From NCBI RefSeq assembly GCF_009017415.1, contig NC_092407.1, forward strand, positions 3,844,001 to 3,908,000: a stretch of 64,000 nucleotides of DNA, in the 5' to 3' direction. The translations under genes were made by a program, and so were the position numbers. The stretch is from Aspergillus flavus. Its lineage: Eukaryota; Ascomycota; Eurotiomycetes; Eurotiales; Aspergillaceae. Positions 35,245 through 46,888 of the stretch are shown in pieces. Numbering within the stretch: the stretch's first letter is position 1; every line of letters starts with the position of its first letter. A model generated the notes under the pieces. That model worked only from the letters and a program-made list of their open reading frames with translations, searched no databases and had not been told where the DNA came from.

Positions 35245-37109
35245 TCACGAAGCTTTAGTAGTCTTCGGGGAGCCTGTAGAATCGTCTTTATCGCCATTTC
35301 CAAAGTAAGATTGAACGCCTTGGAAGTCTTCACTTTCTGCTCTATTCAGAGTCTGTCTTTTCTCTTCATCGCCTTCCTGCTTTCGGTGACCTAGCACCGA
35401 CTCGTTATCGTCACTTTCAGCGAGGCTGACGTCTTTGCTCTCGTCTGTCTGCCTTCTCAGCCCTAGCTCCTTGCTAAGCATCTGCACCGATGTTGTAGCG
35501 GCGGCAGCTGCGCTACTGGTGGCAGTGCTGAGACCTGTGAGGATCGGGTTAGCATCCCCCTTGCTTTCTTCTTGGTACACTGGGACGTCGGGAGCCCGCA
35601 TTGGGATGTTCTCCTGGTCTCGTACAGCTTTTGGTTCGCCCGGGTCTTGGCCTCGCCAGTCAGCTGCATGGCTCTCGAACGTGGGTTCGCCGAGTCTAGG
35701 TTCGGTGATGATTTGGCCCGGTGTGGGGGCCGTTTCTGATTCCTTTGTTTTAGGTTCCGAAGGTGGAAATCTCCAGACTACTTTGAGCCGGTCGAGAGCT
35801 CGAACCCCTTTTCTGGAGGTGCCTTTAATCCCATCTAACGTGTCCCACTCTGCTTCGAAGACGCCTGAATCTTCCTTGTCGCCTCCTTCGAAGTAGGCGT
35901 TGAACCAGACATGCGCGATGGATGTCACCATTGCCCAATCTTTGTAAGCTTTGCTTCTTCGTTCAAAATCAATGTTTATATCGGAGGTCGGGAGGATAAG
36001 GGGCTTGTTAGGCCGGAAGAGGACGGCTGACGTGCCCTTTTGGGTAGTTGAGTCCTCATCAGATGAACTCGAGCTGGACGAGCTCGATGAATCTACAACA
36101 GATGAGAAGGCCTTTTTAATACCGTACTTCTGGCCATTGGTTTTCTTTTTGTCCGTCTTCTGTGATGAATTCGTCTTGACCCTTCCATCGTCCACAACGA
36201 TGCGTTCACTGCGTTTGAATAGGTGAAAGTTTTGAATCATCTTGCCTTCATCGACGAAGCCTTCCACTGCAACCTTGACACCATCTCGCAGACCCCACAC
36301 ATGCAGCTCGAGGATCTCCACCGGTCGTTCGATATACTTCTTGCCCATTTGGTTCGCCCAGCGATCGACATATCCGACCCAGCGCAGCTGGCTTGGGATA
36401 CTCACCCCAGGGCCAAACCCAGACCGCATTCTCCGTTCGGTAAACCGCTGCAAAGCATCCTCCATCTTCCATCCTGCATGTGTCATCAAGTAGCTGCACG
36501 CGACCGTTCCACTCCGCCCCTTACCAGCCTTGCAGTGGACCACGGCAACTCTCTTCCGTTTCTCCTGTGCCTCCCCCTGAGAATCCTTGCCATCTAAACC
36601 ATGGAGCCAGTTGTGCATGGACCCCATAATCGCGGGGATAAGTGCAAATGGCGGGGGATGGTGGTCCGGGAATGGGTAGTGATGTATTCTCCCGTAGACA
36701 GCCTTGTCGGGGTACCCTGTCCCCTCAGCCCGGAACTCGAAGATACACCAGTCCTCACCATGTTTGGAGTCAAGGTATTTTACTAGATCGTCGAGCGGGT
36801 TTCTGTAGGCACGTTTCGGGTAGTTAGGGGACGGGCCAGACGTTGCAATAACTGCATAGTAACGAAGAAAAGAAAAGCGTTAGCGACGATTCGGAAACCG
36901 GGGAATTGAGTGCTATCGTAAAGACTGTAGAATACTCACGGTTATCGGTGACATAGCATAGATCTAGACCTGCTTCTGGGTGCTGTAATCTAGGACCAGC
37001 GACTATTTGCCGTAGGATCGACGCCTGCGTTGGACAAGAAGCCAAGCGCCAAAGGTCAGTCTCGGCAGAGGGCACGCGGAGATTAATCCAGACAAGGTGG
37101 TCATACCAT
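35245..37109 (-). CDS. PTEN/Tep1-type phosphoinositide 3-phosphatase
   Basis: This enzyme is predicted to dephosphorylate the 3-position of phosphoinositides such as PI(3,4,5)P3, opposing PI3-kinase signalling. Three exons in transcript order, 37109-37107, 37024-36940 and 36851-35245, give 564 residues. The phosphatase domain runs from ASILRQIVAGPRL through DLCYVTDNLIATSGPS, YRNPLDDLVKYLDSKHGEDW, the HHYPFPDHHPPP loop and the P-loop HCKAGKGRSGT (Cys136, Arg142), nearly identical to the PTEN P-loop. A C2-like domain follows (RPVEILELHVWGL to LKVVWRF), interrupted by a Ser-rich, acidic insert. The last 150 residues are disordered. Exon 1 is exactly the ATG, followed by a GTATGA donor; this start is chosen because the downstream exon begins with the conserved ASILRQ and has no upstream Met in frame. 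Confidence 0.9.
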
Positions 37110-37924
37110 TGGTGTCTAGTATGCAGGCGTGTCTGCAAGATCTATAAGCCTGCCTCTGTGAATGTAGCTCCTCACGCTAGGCTACAGGACCCGAAAAAGA
37201 AGTGTGGATGTAATTGTTGACCGACAAGTTCGTGACCATTTGCGATGACCCGCCGCGATGGAATGTGCCAAGACTCCAAACTAATACCGATAAGCTTCGA
37301 GGGTTCTCTGGGGACAGCACTGGACGCTATGGGCACAGATGATGAGAAACTATTTCGACTTTCCTGCCCTTGGAGAACGTTGGAATTCAAGGACAGTTGG
37401 GGAGGATGGCCGCTTCAGTCCCCCAGAAAGAAGAGGCGATTTACTTGTTGGCGGGATATGATGTCACAGCTACGGGAAGCCACAGAATACCAGGGAAGTA
37501 AACAAGGCTTAATCTTTATCTTAATCAGATAAACATATAGCGGACTACGTATCCATTAACTTTGTTATGTTTTTGCTTGCAAAACAAGTGTCAGTTAACT
37601 ATCATCATAAAACATGTCATAAATGAGTGACCGCCATTAAAGACCAGACATTAACATTATAATAAGATCCTCTCATATGTCCTCCGAGTCATACGTATGA
37701 TACAAAGAAGTTTCATGTCGTTTTCTCCCCAAGGAGCTCTTTTCCTTTGTTCCTTTTTTTCTTGGTATTGTTGGTGTAGCATCTTCTCTGTTGACGTATT
37801 CAATACTGTCATTCTTTTGGTCGCCAATCCTGTCAAACCGTAGCGGGTTGAAATGATGATCGTCACCCCTTTTTCGAGTCCTCGCACGGCCCAATCAGTG
37901 CTGATCTCCCCATGAATTCCGGAT
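37110..37924. other. Intergenic
   Basis: This lies upstream of the PTEN-like gene and downstream of the small secreted protein gene, both on the minus strand. Short open frames here have no recognisable content. Confidence 0.4.
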
Positions 37925-38341
37925 TCATGCGACTCCATAGACCTCAGTCACAGGGATAGTGAAGTTCTTCTGAGTGGATGTGACGTTGGCATGGCCAACG
38001 GCATAGAACTCGGCCTCGCCTTGGAACCAAGCGTGTTGTACATGGATCGTCCACACGGGGTATAGTTGAGACACCACCTTCGCCTTCACGTGCTTGTCAT
38101 CACAGAAGGCAAAATCATCTTGGACATTGGTACCCGAGCAATGAGTGTGGAACCCTGGAGTGTTCTGGCTTGCGACGCCGGTGATATTGAAGTTATACAC
38201 GCAGCCGCCTGGCGAGCAGCCAGTGTTGAAGTCGGCGACCTGCCAGGTCAAGGCCGGACTGGTGTTGAGGCGATGAAGAGGTAGAGCGGAGGCAAAGTTG
38301 AGGGCCGAGAGGGCGACCGTGAAGACCGAAGAGAGTTGCAT
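37925..38341 (-). CDS. Small secreted cysteine-containing protein
   Basis: An intronless gene of 138 residues with a clear signal peptide (MQLSSVFTVALSALNFASA, cleavage expected near residue 19). The mature part has four cysteines (42, 47, 68, 80), enough for two disulfides. It has three N-glycosylation sequons (N52, N119, N126) and ends in beta-rich segments (EAEFYAVGHANVT, NFTIPVTEVYGVA). Size and pattern resemble the broad group of fungal small secreted or effector-like proteins, some annotated as hypersensitive-response-inducing. I cannot place it in a family with confidence. No toxin or catalytic motif is visible. Two TATA-like elements upstream fit a regulated, inducible gene. Confidence 0.8.
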   Translation of the reverse strand: MQLSSVFTVALSALNFASALPLHRLNTSPALTWQVADFNTGCSPGGCVYNFNITGVASQNTPGFHTHCSGTNVQDDFAFCDDKHVKAKVVSQLYPVWTIHVQHAWFQGEAEFYAVGHANVTSTQKNFTIPVTEVYGVA

Positions 38342-38445
38342 GGTGGTTGGAGAGTAGGTAATTCGGTTGACTGTGAAGAGGGGTATATAGTTTGTGAGAT
38401 TGCAAATAGGGTTTTGAAGGTAGAGTTAAGAAGGGCGAGAGACGT

Positions 38446-38456
38446 GCTTATATAGG
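38446..38456 (-). promoter_or_regulatory. TATA-box-like element upstream of the secreted protein gene
   Basis: On the minus strand this reads CTATATAAG about 105 bases before the ATG at 38341, a usual distance for a fungal TATA box plus a short leader. A second TATATA lies at about 38384-38389, probably too close to the ATG to be the main element. Confidence 0.5.
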
Positions 38457-39524
38457 TTTTGGACAACTGATTGTAGGGGTGGTAGTGAATCAAGGGTCAA
38501 AACCAACAACTATATCTGAGGGTCACAGTGCTTTATAGTAGTATCAGTGAATGGAGGTCGGGCGCAGGAGCCATTCGACCCCGAGAAGGCGACTACCCGA
38601 CTGGCTGTGGAGCACTTCAACCAAAGAACCACCAAACCAGCATCCTGTCGATCACTAATATCAGTGCAAAGATTTCGCCGGACCACCCCGTACGGAGAAT
38701 CCTGAAACCTCCATCTCATGAGAGGCAAAGCCGAGGATATAGCAGCGGCATCGGCATCATCCCTTCGTCATGGGTGTAACCCCGTTCAATCCAGGGGTGA
38801 GATGGCAGGTACCAGTTGCGATCCGAGTGGTTAGCTATAATTAAATATCAAATATGACCGTTGTACCACATCCCTACCGTAAATCTGTATATGAGTATTC
38901 TTCGCGATGCAAGATTTGATGCAGTGTGTCACTGTGTCAGCCATCTTTCGGTGGACGATCGCAATCTCGATACCTCCGTGCTGTAGCAATGGTCGATTAT
39001 TTATAGAACCAAGATGAACTCCATTGTATCTGTACTGTAAGGAGATACATAGCAAATCACGGAGCGCATGGAACGGAACTGGAACCGTTCGAACCATAGT
39101 TCAACCCTAGACTTCTTAGTGGACCCGACTAGCTTGGACCCCAAACATCAGACTCTTGGCTCCGAGAAAAAATAAACCCGACGGTGGTTTGAGGGTCAGC
39201 TTGGTGTTGCATTCGGGGTCTCAGTGTGAACTCTTTCCGTTGGATGGAATGAGAGACATTCTGATGTAGTTCTCGAGGATACATGCATGGAGATGTGGTA
39301 CTGTTACTTTGCAGCGTTTGATTTTTCCTGCATTATGCTGTTGTCAATGCTCTCAGCGGACGTTGGCCTTACAACTGCTCCAACGTCAGGTAGTAATTGA
39401 CGTCAATTCTCGTATCTGTCGCTTTCATCATGGATGATTTTTAAACCTCAAATCTACCGCTGATATATATACACTAAACTACAATGGGAGAGAATATACT
39501 GTACAAATGTAACGACACCCGGTT
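38457..39524. other. Intergenic
   Basis: Upstream region of the secreted protein gene and 3' region of the PPR gene (both minus strand). Open frames such as 38831-39097 (-) show no motif. No gene is supported. Confidence 0.4.
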
Positions 39525-41723
39525 TCAACTGGATGGCGAATTTGCATCTGCTTTGACCTGATCCTCAGGGATTAGTCCACCGGGCTCATAATCTTCCCAT
39601 CCTTCTTCCTCTCGGGCCCTTGCAATAGCTAGCCGTCTTCTCTTCTGTTTTCGTTTCTCTTTGCTTTCAGCCCGTCGCTCCTCTTTGGTTATGGTCTTCC
39701 GCGGCCCTGGTCTGAAACGATTGGCGTATTCGGGGGGTGAATCAGACGGCACCTTCTTGATGAGGCCGGCGCGGATTTGTGTGGGTTCAAAGTCATCCGC
39801 TTGTCTGCGCACTAGTGCATCCCTGATCTGCGGGTGATACCTCAACTGGACAGCATATTGGTCGCTCGAACCGGTACAGAGATCCCGGATCTCAGCCCGC
39901 GCATCTTCGCTGGGGGTTGCGTCCCGTGCCAGCAGATCCTGGAAGTACATGTATGCCGATTCAAAGTTACCAGCATCTAAGCACATGATGATGAGATGTT
40001 CGAATGTCGTGGCGTTCGGTACCACACCCAGTGTGGCCATTTCCTTCACAACAAACATGCCGGCATCGGTATTTTTAGCCCGGCGGCACATGCTAATAAG
40101 GGAGTTGTAAACTGAGACATCCGCTTTCTCCGAACATAAAGCATAGAGTTGCTTGTAAAGCGTAAGCCCATCGTCTACCACAAAGGGATCGTTAATGGCT
40201 TCGTGCTCGCACATTTCGAGCACTACTAGAGCACATCGAAGGGGGATTTCGTATTTCAAAGCTTTGAGTTGCTTGAGCATACACCATGCCTTTTGTGGAC
40301 TGGTTCTTGATTGTATCATGTAGGTTAGAATGGCGGCAGTTGAACTTGACTCCAACGCAATCTTTGCTTTGTGCATCTCGCAAAGCACCTCAAACCCAGC
40401 GTAAAGGTTCCCAGACATCACGTGGGCCTCAGTAATCTTTTCATAGTCCTCCAAACTAAGAGGTACGTCGGTTTCGATCAGAAAGCGAGCGACCGACGCG
40501 GCGAGATCAGTATCCCCTGTGCGGGACGCCACCGTCAATACATTACTGCAGACTCCGTATGACGGGTAAACATATCTCAGTTCAACCATCTGATCCCACA
40601 CGAAGCGTGTGGTCTCATGGTGAACTGCAGCACTTGCTACATCTAATACGTAAAGCCACAGGTCTGTCGTCATGTCATACCCCTGATCGACCCGTGAGCG
40701 CATCAACCGCGCCACCTCGTCAAACTCTTCAAATTCGCACAGGTAGTAGATGAGCATGCTGTGTAACCAACCCTCAACCGGCATGTCCTTTCTCTCCATG
40801 TGCGCGATATGATCCAGGGCCAACTCGAACTGATGCTCCCTCACAAGGCCAGCCACCACATAATGCCAACCATCCGGGCTCAGTGGAAGCCATCGATCTC
40901 GAAGGGTGCGCACAAGCTCCTGGCGTAGTAAATAGTCTGGGTGAACTGCGATGGCCTATTGATGGGGGAAATAATCAGCCAAAAAGGTTCTGCCAAGTGT
41001 AGGGAAGAAATTCATTGTAGGCGGCGGCCGTACCTGTAATGCCGTGTGCAGCGTTCCAGAATCCAATGTAAATCCATTCGCCTCCATCTCTCCCAGTAGC
41101 TGTCGAACTACTTCTGGCGATCCACGTTCTGCATCCGAATTGGCGCGTAATAGTGCCCGATAGTGTCGTACCTCGGGGCGTACATGGCGATCTCTGATCA
41201 GAATGCGCAGTATCTGACTCGTGCTTAGGACCCTTGGGGTTGAGGTTGTGAGCTCTTGAAGCTTTTGCTCCAAAAATGACGTTGATTTATGTTCAAGAGT
41301 TTCGGGAACTCCAGGTGGACGCTTGCGAGTATACTCTGTGCCAGGTTTCTCCTCTTTCGGCGATGTGGCGGCATCTAGCCCAAGCTTGTGGTTCTCGTCC
41401 AATTGAGCAGGGGTTTTATGCTGGTCCATTGATTCGCTATAGCCATCTCCCAAAGACCCATCTCCCTTTGAAGGAGCAATCCCTCCGACCTTTCGAACAG
41501 AAGCACTGCTCAAGCATTTTCGCGATGTTGATACAGGGCCCGCTAAGAACGCCGAATATTGACCGGGTTTAGGAGCTCGTTTCCCCTTTATGAGAGGGTT
41601 ACCAGGGCGCTTAAAGGTGTTGAGGCTGAATGATGGACAAAGGCAATACCAAAGTCCATCTACAATAAGTGTCTGCCGTGGCATGTCGACCCTCTGGGTA
41701 ACCAGAAACGTCAGCCTTCCCAT
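39525..41723 (-). CDS. Pentatricopeptide-repeat protein, probably mitochondrial
   Basis: A predicted organellar RNA-binding protein acting in mitochondrial RNA processing, stability or translation. Two exons in transcript order, 41723-41034 and 40955-39525, give 706 residues. Repeated helical pairs of about 35 residues are visible, for example WHYVVAGLVREHQFELALDH, VYNSLISMCRRAKNTDAGM and FEHLIIMCLDAGNFESAYMY. The C-terminus is strongly basic (KEERRAESKEKRKQKRRRLA) and then acidic. The N-terminal region is rich in Arg/Ser and poor in acidic residues up to about residue 75, consistent with import into mitochondria. The ATG at 41687 (MPRQTLIVDG) is an equally plausible start, 12 codons downstream. 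The specific RNA target cannot be predicted. Confidence 0.85.
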
Positions 41724-42063
41724 CTAAATTCCCTTGTCAAAAGGAACCATATCATCACGTGACGTGGAAGTACCAGGACTGGATACGAGAGTGGATGAAG
41801 CGAGCATATTGCGCAACCTAGAGAAGCACGATGGCTATAGAAGTAATTTTTTTGGTTGGGTTCTATATAGAGAAGTTATCCAGTAAGGATATTAAAAAGA
41901 GGTAGTTCATATGGCACATTTCCCATTGAAAAAAACACAAGAGCCAGATACGCCAGGATCATGCTCGACTAACCCGCCCAACGGACCTCATGAATTACCT
42001 ACATCATCTCCTCGGGGTATCTATCTTTCTCACATCGCTTGTTATAACGTTCTAGACATATCT
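41724..42063. other. Intergenic between the PPR gene and LSM4
   Basis: A 340 bp stretch with the PPR gene promoter and the LSM4 3' UTR. Nothing else is visible. Confidence 0.5.
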
Positions 42064-42553
42064 TCAGTTGCCACCCCGGCCGCGTCCGCGGCCACGACCA
42101 CGTCCACCACGTCCACCCCGATCACCTCTGTCGCCCCGGTGAGAGTGTCCACCACGATTGCGGTTCGAAGGCTGGTTTTGCTGTTGTTCCTTAACCATCT
42201 CTATAATCTCTTCAGGGATCCGTAAATATTTGATCTAACACACATTAGTACTCGCCAAGACCACTCGCGCCTTAAACAACCTACATTGTTTCCTCTGATA
42301 TAGACTTCCGGCAGCCTAAAGAACCGATCACCCTCTGGGCTGGTTTGAACAACCTCTTTGAGTATTAAGTTCATCCAGTTATCGCAATTGGCAAGATGTC
42401 CATTCAGCGTTTCGCCGTTCTTAAGTTCCACGAGCATTGGATGGCCCTGGGCGGCCGTGAGCAGTCCTAGGGGTAACTATGGGCATTGCACAGTCAGTAA
42501 CCGCAAATTCGAAGACCAGGCTGGTCAGCTTTGGCATGGCAGGTAAATACCAT
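42064..42553 (-). CDS. LSM4: U6 snRNA-associated Sm-like protein Lsm4
   Basis: Lsm4 belongs to the Lsm2-8 ring that binds the U6 snRNA 3' end in the nucleus and to the Lsm1-7 ring in mRNA decay in the cytoplasm. Three exons in transcript order, 42553-42551, 42476-42285 and 42234-42064, give 121 residues. The Sm fold is evident: [21 protein letters not shown], then [18 protein letters not shown] (Sm1), then [17 protein letters not shown] (Sm2). The C-terminal tail is RGG-rich, which in Lsm4 is linked to arginine methylation and P-body assembly. The first exon is just ATG, followed by an unusual GTATTT donor. The intron carries a good TACTGAC branch point and a CATAG acceptor. No other in-frame Met precedes LPLGLL. 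Confidence 0.92.
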
Positions 42554-42990
42554 TTCGCAGATTGATCAGTGTGAGCAATATGAGGTTGGTTGATATACGA
42601 AAGTGAGGCGGGCGAAGGTTAAGATACAGTCGTTCTTAGCAAAATCAGATATCAGCTGGTAAAGCGACACCGAATAATAGCGACAGAGTATAAAGCAGAG
42701 TGGTTTTGAGGGGAAGAGCGGGCCCTTTTGGTGTTGAATTCGATAACCAAGAAGCTCCGCACGAGCTTCCAGCGGCGGCGGTGATCGCAACCTGGATATC
42801 CGGAGGAAAGTAAATCCGAGATCCGCGAACTACTAAATCAGTATTCCGTTACTGGAGAATAGCCCTGGACAGTCCTCCGTAATAATCAGCCCATTTTCTG
42901 ATGCTCTCGTTTGGAGAATGCTTACTCATATATCCACTTTACCCTCGTTGAGGAGCTCATCTCCATGGGGATTCCAGAACAACCATTCTG
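42554..42990. other. LSM4 upstream region
   Basis: Promoter side of LSM4 (minus strand). I see no recognisable gene. Confidence 0.4.
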
Positions 42991-44284
42991 TTGATATACT
43001 ATACACTGTACAGGCTGAGTCGCATACATGTATTTCAACCACTACATGCGGTGGGCAGCGAATCTAGCGTTACAGTTTCTTTGATTGCGTCTTCTAAATC
43101 AGACTTTGTTAGCCCATCAACCCTCGATGAGAGCATAGCCTCGTATACGCTATTGTATCAAAGTCATTTCAAGCTAGAGGCATACAAATATCTAGAAGCC
43201 CAGCCGGACACTAGCCATGCCGATGAAGATCAATCAAAAGAAGATCTCAAATAGTGTTGGGGCCCTTTGTAGGATCTCAAAGAGAAGGCTCGGCGTTCAC
43301 AGCAAGAAACAAACCAGGAAGGGAAGATATTCGCAAGATGATTGCACTGGTTTCCAAGCAACCTGGAGAGATTGCAGAAGTCTTGGGTGTAAGATCAAGG
43401 CCTCCTACATGTGTGTTCCCGGTGCGATTCGCAGAGTAAGATACAGGTTTGGCCCGTTTCCTCCACCACTTCCTGGTGGAGGATGCTCCTGGTACTCTGG
43501 GTGTAGTCAATATACTGAAGAGTCTACCCTACCGCTGGAGGCAGAACAATATATGGAACGGAGCGATACATCCCCTGAAGATTTACACAGTCCTCTGCGG
43601 TCAGATCATTCTATTTTGTCTACTCCCGAGCAGGTTGCGCCTATTCGAGAGCCAAATACCTCACCTCAATTTACTGCCAAGGATCTCACCAGAATTTGTT
43701 TGGTAGTTATAATTATGGGGCTTATAATTGCGTTGATATTCAGAACCTGTCGCAATACCTGTATTGCCGTCGACGCCAAGTAGATCGAGCCGCACGGCGT
43801 TAAGAAAGACGTGCCCGACTGGCTTAAAATCCGCAGCGCAGAGGTACAGATAGCAACAATGGTGGGAAAGAAGAACTCAGGAACCCGACCTGACCCCTTC
43901 ACTTGACCATAACCTACCGGTCATCCGACAGCCGGAGCCAACCCTGCCATTTGAAACTGACTCTAGTCCATGTCCTGAATCTGGCCCATGCAGGCTGAGC
44001 TACAAGATTTCAGGCAAGCACTTGAATACGTCGGCGAGCTTGTTAGACAACCAAGCCGTAACCCAGAAGAAACGCACCCTTCCAGAAAAGAAATTAATCC
44101 CAAGGTTGCAGGACATCTCGACGTAAGAAGCAAAACGCCGAATACGATAGCGTCATCGATGGCTAGTCTCTCGACGTTGATATCGTTAAGAACGAGGAGT
44201 CTGATGAGCCTGGATACTACTTCGTCTATGACTGTAGATACACTGGAGACTATAGTCACTGGCCCACCCAGCTACCATGAATGA
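42991..44284 (+). pseudogene. Possible decayed or wrongly spliced gene remnant
   Basis: Several adjacent plus-strand frames look partly protein-like but cannot be joined into one model. The frame from 43254 has IRKMIALVSKQPGEIAEVLG, meets a TAA at 43437-43439, and continues with VEDAPGTLGVVNILKSLPYR. Another frame (43217-43783) ends with a hydrophobic segment (ICLVVIIMGLIIALIF) that would make a tail anchor. A third (43988-44284) has a coiled-coil-like start (AELQDFRQALEYVGELVRQ) and ends with a PPSY motif. This could be a pseudogene, a gene with introns I failed to place, or chance. No family is recognised. Confidence 0.2.
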
Positions 44285-44432
44285 TGCGATTCATTAGTGG
44301 AAACAATATACAAATGATAGCATGGATTTGACAACTCATGAGCGCTGATATTACATTTATCCAAGTTCCCTTTGGACAATTTAAGCCAGATGCGTCAACT
44401 CTGGAAACCGAATAGGGAAAGAAGTTCGTAAT

Positions 44433-46181
44433 TTACACCTTCGGACGCTTAGAAACTTCCGATTCACCCTCTTCCTCCTCATCCTCATCCTCTACTGTAA
44501 ACTTTCTTTTAGTGCGCTGATCTCTGGTCGATGAATCACTGGAACCTGCGACTGAGTCTTCTAGGACTGCAGTTTCGGGCGATTCGCCAGATTCTTCTTG
44601 CTTAGCCATTAGAGCCTCCTCTCTGGCAGTAAAGACTTTGATTAATGCTTCGTATCCTTCCTCCACGTTGGTCACTGTCTCCTCAAGTTTCTCGATGCGG
44701 TCGCTCATCTCTAGCTGGATGAGAATATCACGAGACCGCTTGAAGAGACGTTGTTTAACTAGCATGCGCCACCAGTAGTACCGCCGCTCGTTTGGGTCCG
44801 TGGCATTATATTTCTTTACCAATAGACGTGACATATTTGCGCCACCAGCATGACGATTCTTGGTGGGAATCTCGCCCAAGAGAAACATCTCCAAGACATG
44901 AGCAAACTGTGTTGAGGCAATCTTATAGGTGGAACGGATATCGTGGAGAAGCTTTGTGGGAATGAGGGCAGATGTTGGGACGCGACGGGGTCGCTGTTTC
45001 TTAGAAAGTTCTGCGTAGGGGTCGGGGTTGATATTCACGTTGTGTTTAAGGAATTCTGGGCGCAGGATGTGGAAATCTGCGGTGTCGCGGAGCGCGTCAA
45101 ACGCTTCATTAGGGTCTTCGACTGTCAACTCGACAATTGTCGAATCATTGAAGCAAGCGGTATGAATGGTCGTATACAGATGGGTACCATGTCCCGAGCC
45201 TTGGTGAGGAGGAAGAATCAGGAACTGGGCAATCCGCAGTCGGGCTGGTAGCTGTGCAGGCCGTATTTCGGGACCTGGGAATGGGTCATTCGTGACCGTG
45301 CCTTTCTCTGGGGAATCCCTTTGGTAGAACCACCAGCGATAGGTTGTCGCATATCCGACGATGGAATATTGTGAAGCAGTGGGAGTTGGGGGTTTCACTT
45401 TCTCGTACCTGCGATCATCGGTTCTTGTCAGCCATACTCATACATCTCTCCTCAGACAAGGAAAAAGAAATTCTCATACACGAAGTAGACCGTCCAGCGC
45501 TCAAGTGTCCATTCGGGATCCTCCGTTTCTAATGGTGTACCAGCCTCAATGAATAGTGACACGAAGACCTGAGCTCGGTCCAACAGCCGTCGCACCTGAG
45601 GATCAGCAAGAGATGCCGCCCAGATCTCGTATGTTCGTCCTCGAGTGACATAGTTATGGACGAGCTTTCCTGGCGGTACAAAGTCCTTTGCATCTTTGTC
45701 TTCTTGGACGGCGTTTTCATAATCTGGAAGGGTGGAGAAAGCCTCTGAAGGTTTACATATTGGTCAGCTATGATACAGTGCTTTAGCCCGATTCCAGACC
45801 TAATACTCACCTTCCGGAATGAATGGGCTTAATGTTTTGATCAAGTCAACTGCTGAGGTGTCGCCCACGGTCTTAAACTTTTCATCGTAGGAAATATGGA
45901 TATGCGGACGAAGGTCATGAGCAGCGAATCGCAAGCGGATGATCAATCCCTTGTAACCGAAAATTGTTTCGTCATCACCAAAAATTGGGTAAGTAAACTG
46001 TGGATGGAAGCTAGAGAGCGTCTTCGGTTTTTGTTCACCAGGCTGGACAAGAGTGATCTGGACGGCGTCATTAGCGTCGCAGGTCCCTAAACGACACGAT
46101 TCTTGTCAGCTGAACTATAGCTTAAATTATCGGGAAGGGTGAGGCATGAGAGGGATAATTACAGTCGCCTTCGCTCGCCAT
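44433..46181 (-). CDS. HAT1: Histone acetyltransferase type B catalytic subunit Hat1
   Basis: Hat1 acetylates newly made histone H4 on Lys5 and Lys12 before chromatin assembly, working with an RbAp48/Hat2 WD40 partner. Four exons in transcript order, 46181-46163, 46086-45811, 45744-45480 and 45408-44433, give 511 residues. The Hat1 N-terminal domain is seen in FHPQFTYPIFGDDETIFGYK and HIHISYDEKF. The GNAT acetyl-CoA site is in LRIAQFLILPPHQGSGHGTH (about residues 235-255), followed by LTVEDPNEAFDALRD, which carries the expected acidic residues. The C-terminal helical part ends in an acidic run and a short basic SKRPKV, a possible nuclear signal. The start at 46181 gives MASEGDW, with an intron inside the seventh codon. 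Confidence 0.94.
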
Positions 46182-46888
46182 ATTGCCTAGGATAGGAGGA
46201 AGTAATGGATCCTTGGTTTGAGGGTGGTAGCTGAATGAAGACAGTCTCTTTCTGATGATGGCGCGTGGTTGAATCGCGTTGCGCGAAACTCAGGTATAAC
46301 CGCTTTGGGTTTAGCTCCTTGGGAGACTCACGAGAGAGGTATGACTTCAACACTGGAATTCCCCCGTTCTTTGAAGTCAGCGTCTCACTCGCAGCATGAT
46401 TCAAAGAATCAACGCTAACACAGCCATACTAATATAATGATATTTTTGAGTTTGCAATTGCCCAAAACTGGCCGGCTAGGTTGAAGGCAAATAAGTATAG
46501 GTCGTCTTGATGTTGTATGCTCCCGAGGGTACGCTAAGTACTTTTATGGTTATTCTTACTGATAAAGCAAGTCCAAGACACTCATGGACCTATCATTGAC
46601 TGGGCTAGTATGACCCAATAGTCAACCATATACTTGGTTGTGCAGCGGTTGACCTCGGCTGCGTGAGTAGTGGTACCCCATACAAGGCGGTTACGGGCCG
46701 CCGTCAATAGCGGGGGAAGCTACTACTCCGTAGGATTCGACTATACTCCGTAATCGTTATAAGATCCCGAGGGCCCGCCCAGTTCTAACTACATCAGGGC
46801 TCACTTTATACCATTGACGGGTATAGTTTGCGCACCGAATCGAACTAAAACAACACAGGATCAAGAGCTTCGGTATACCCCCAGAACA
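46182..46888. other. Divergent promoter region between HAT1 and the dehydrogenase gene
   Basis: A 707 bp region between two divergent start codons. It contains two exact copies of TACTCCGTA at 46724-46732 and 46744-46752. The dehydrogenase frame is open upstream to 46814 but has no earlier ATG. Confidence 0.5.
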
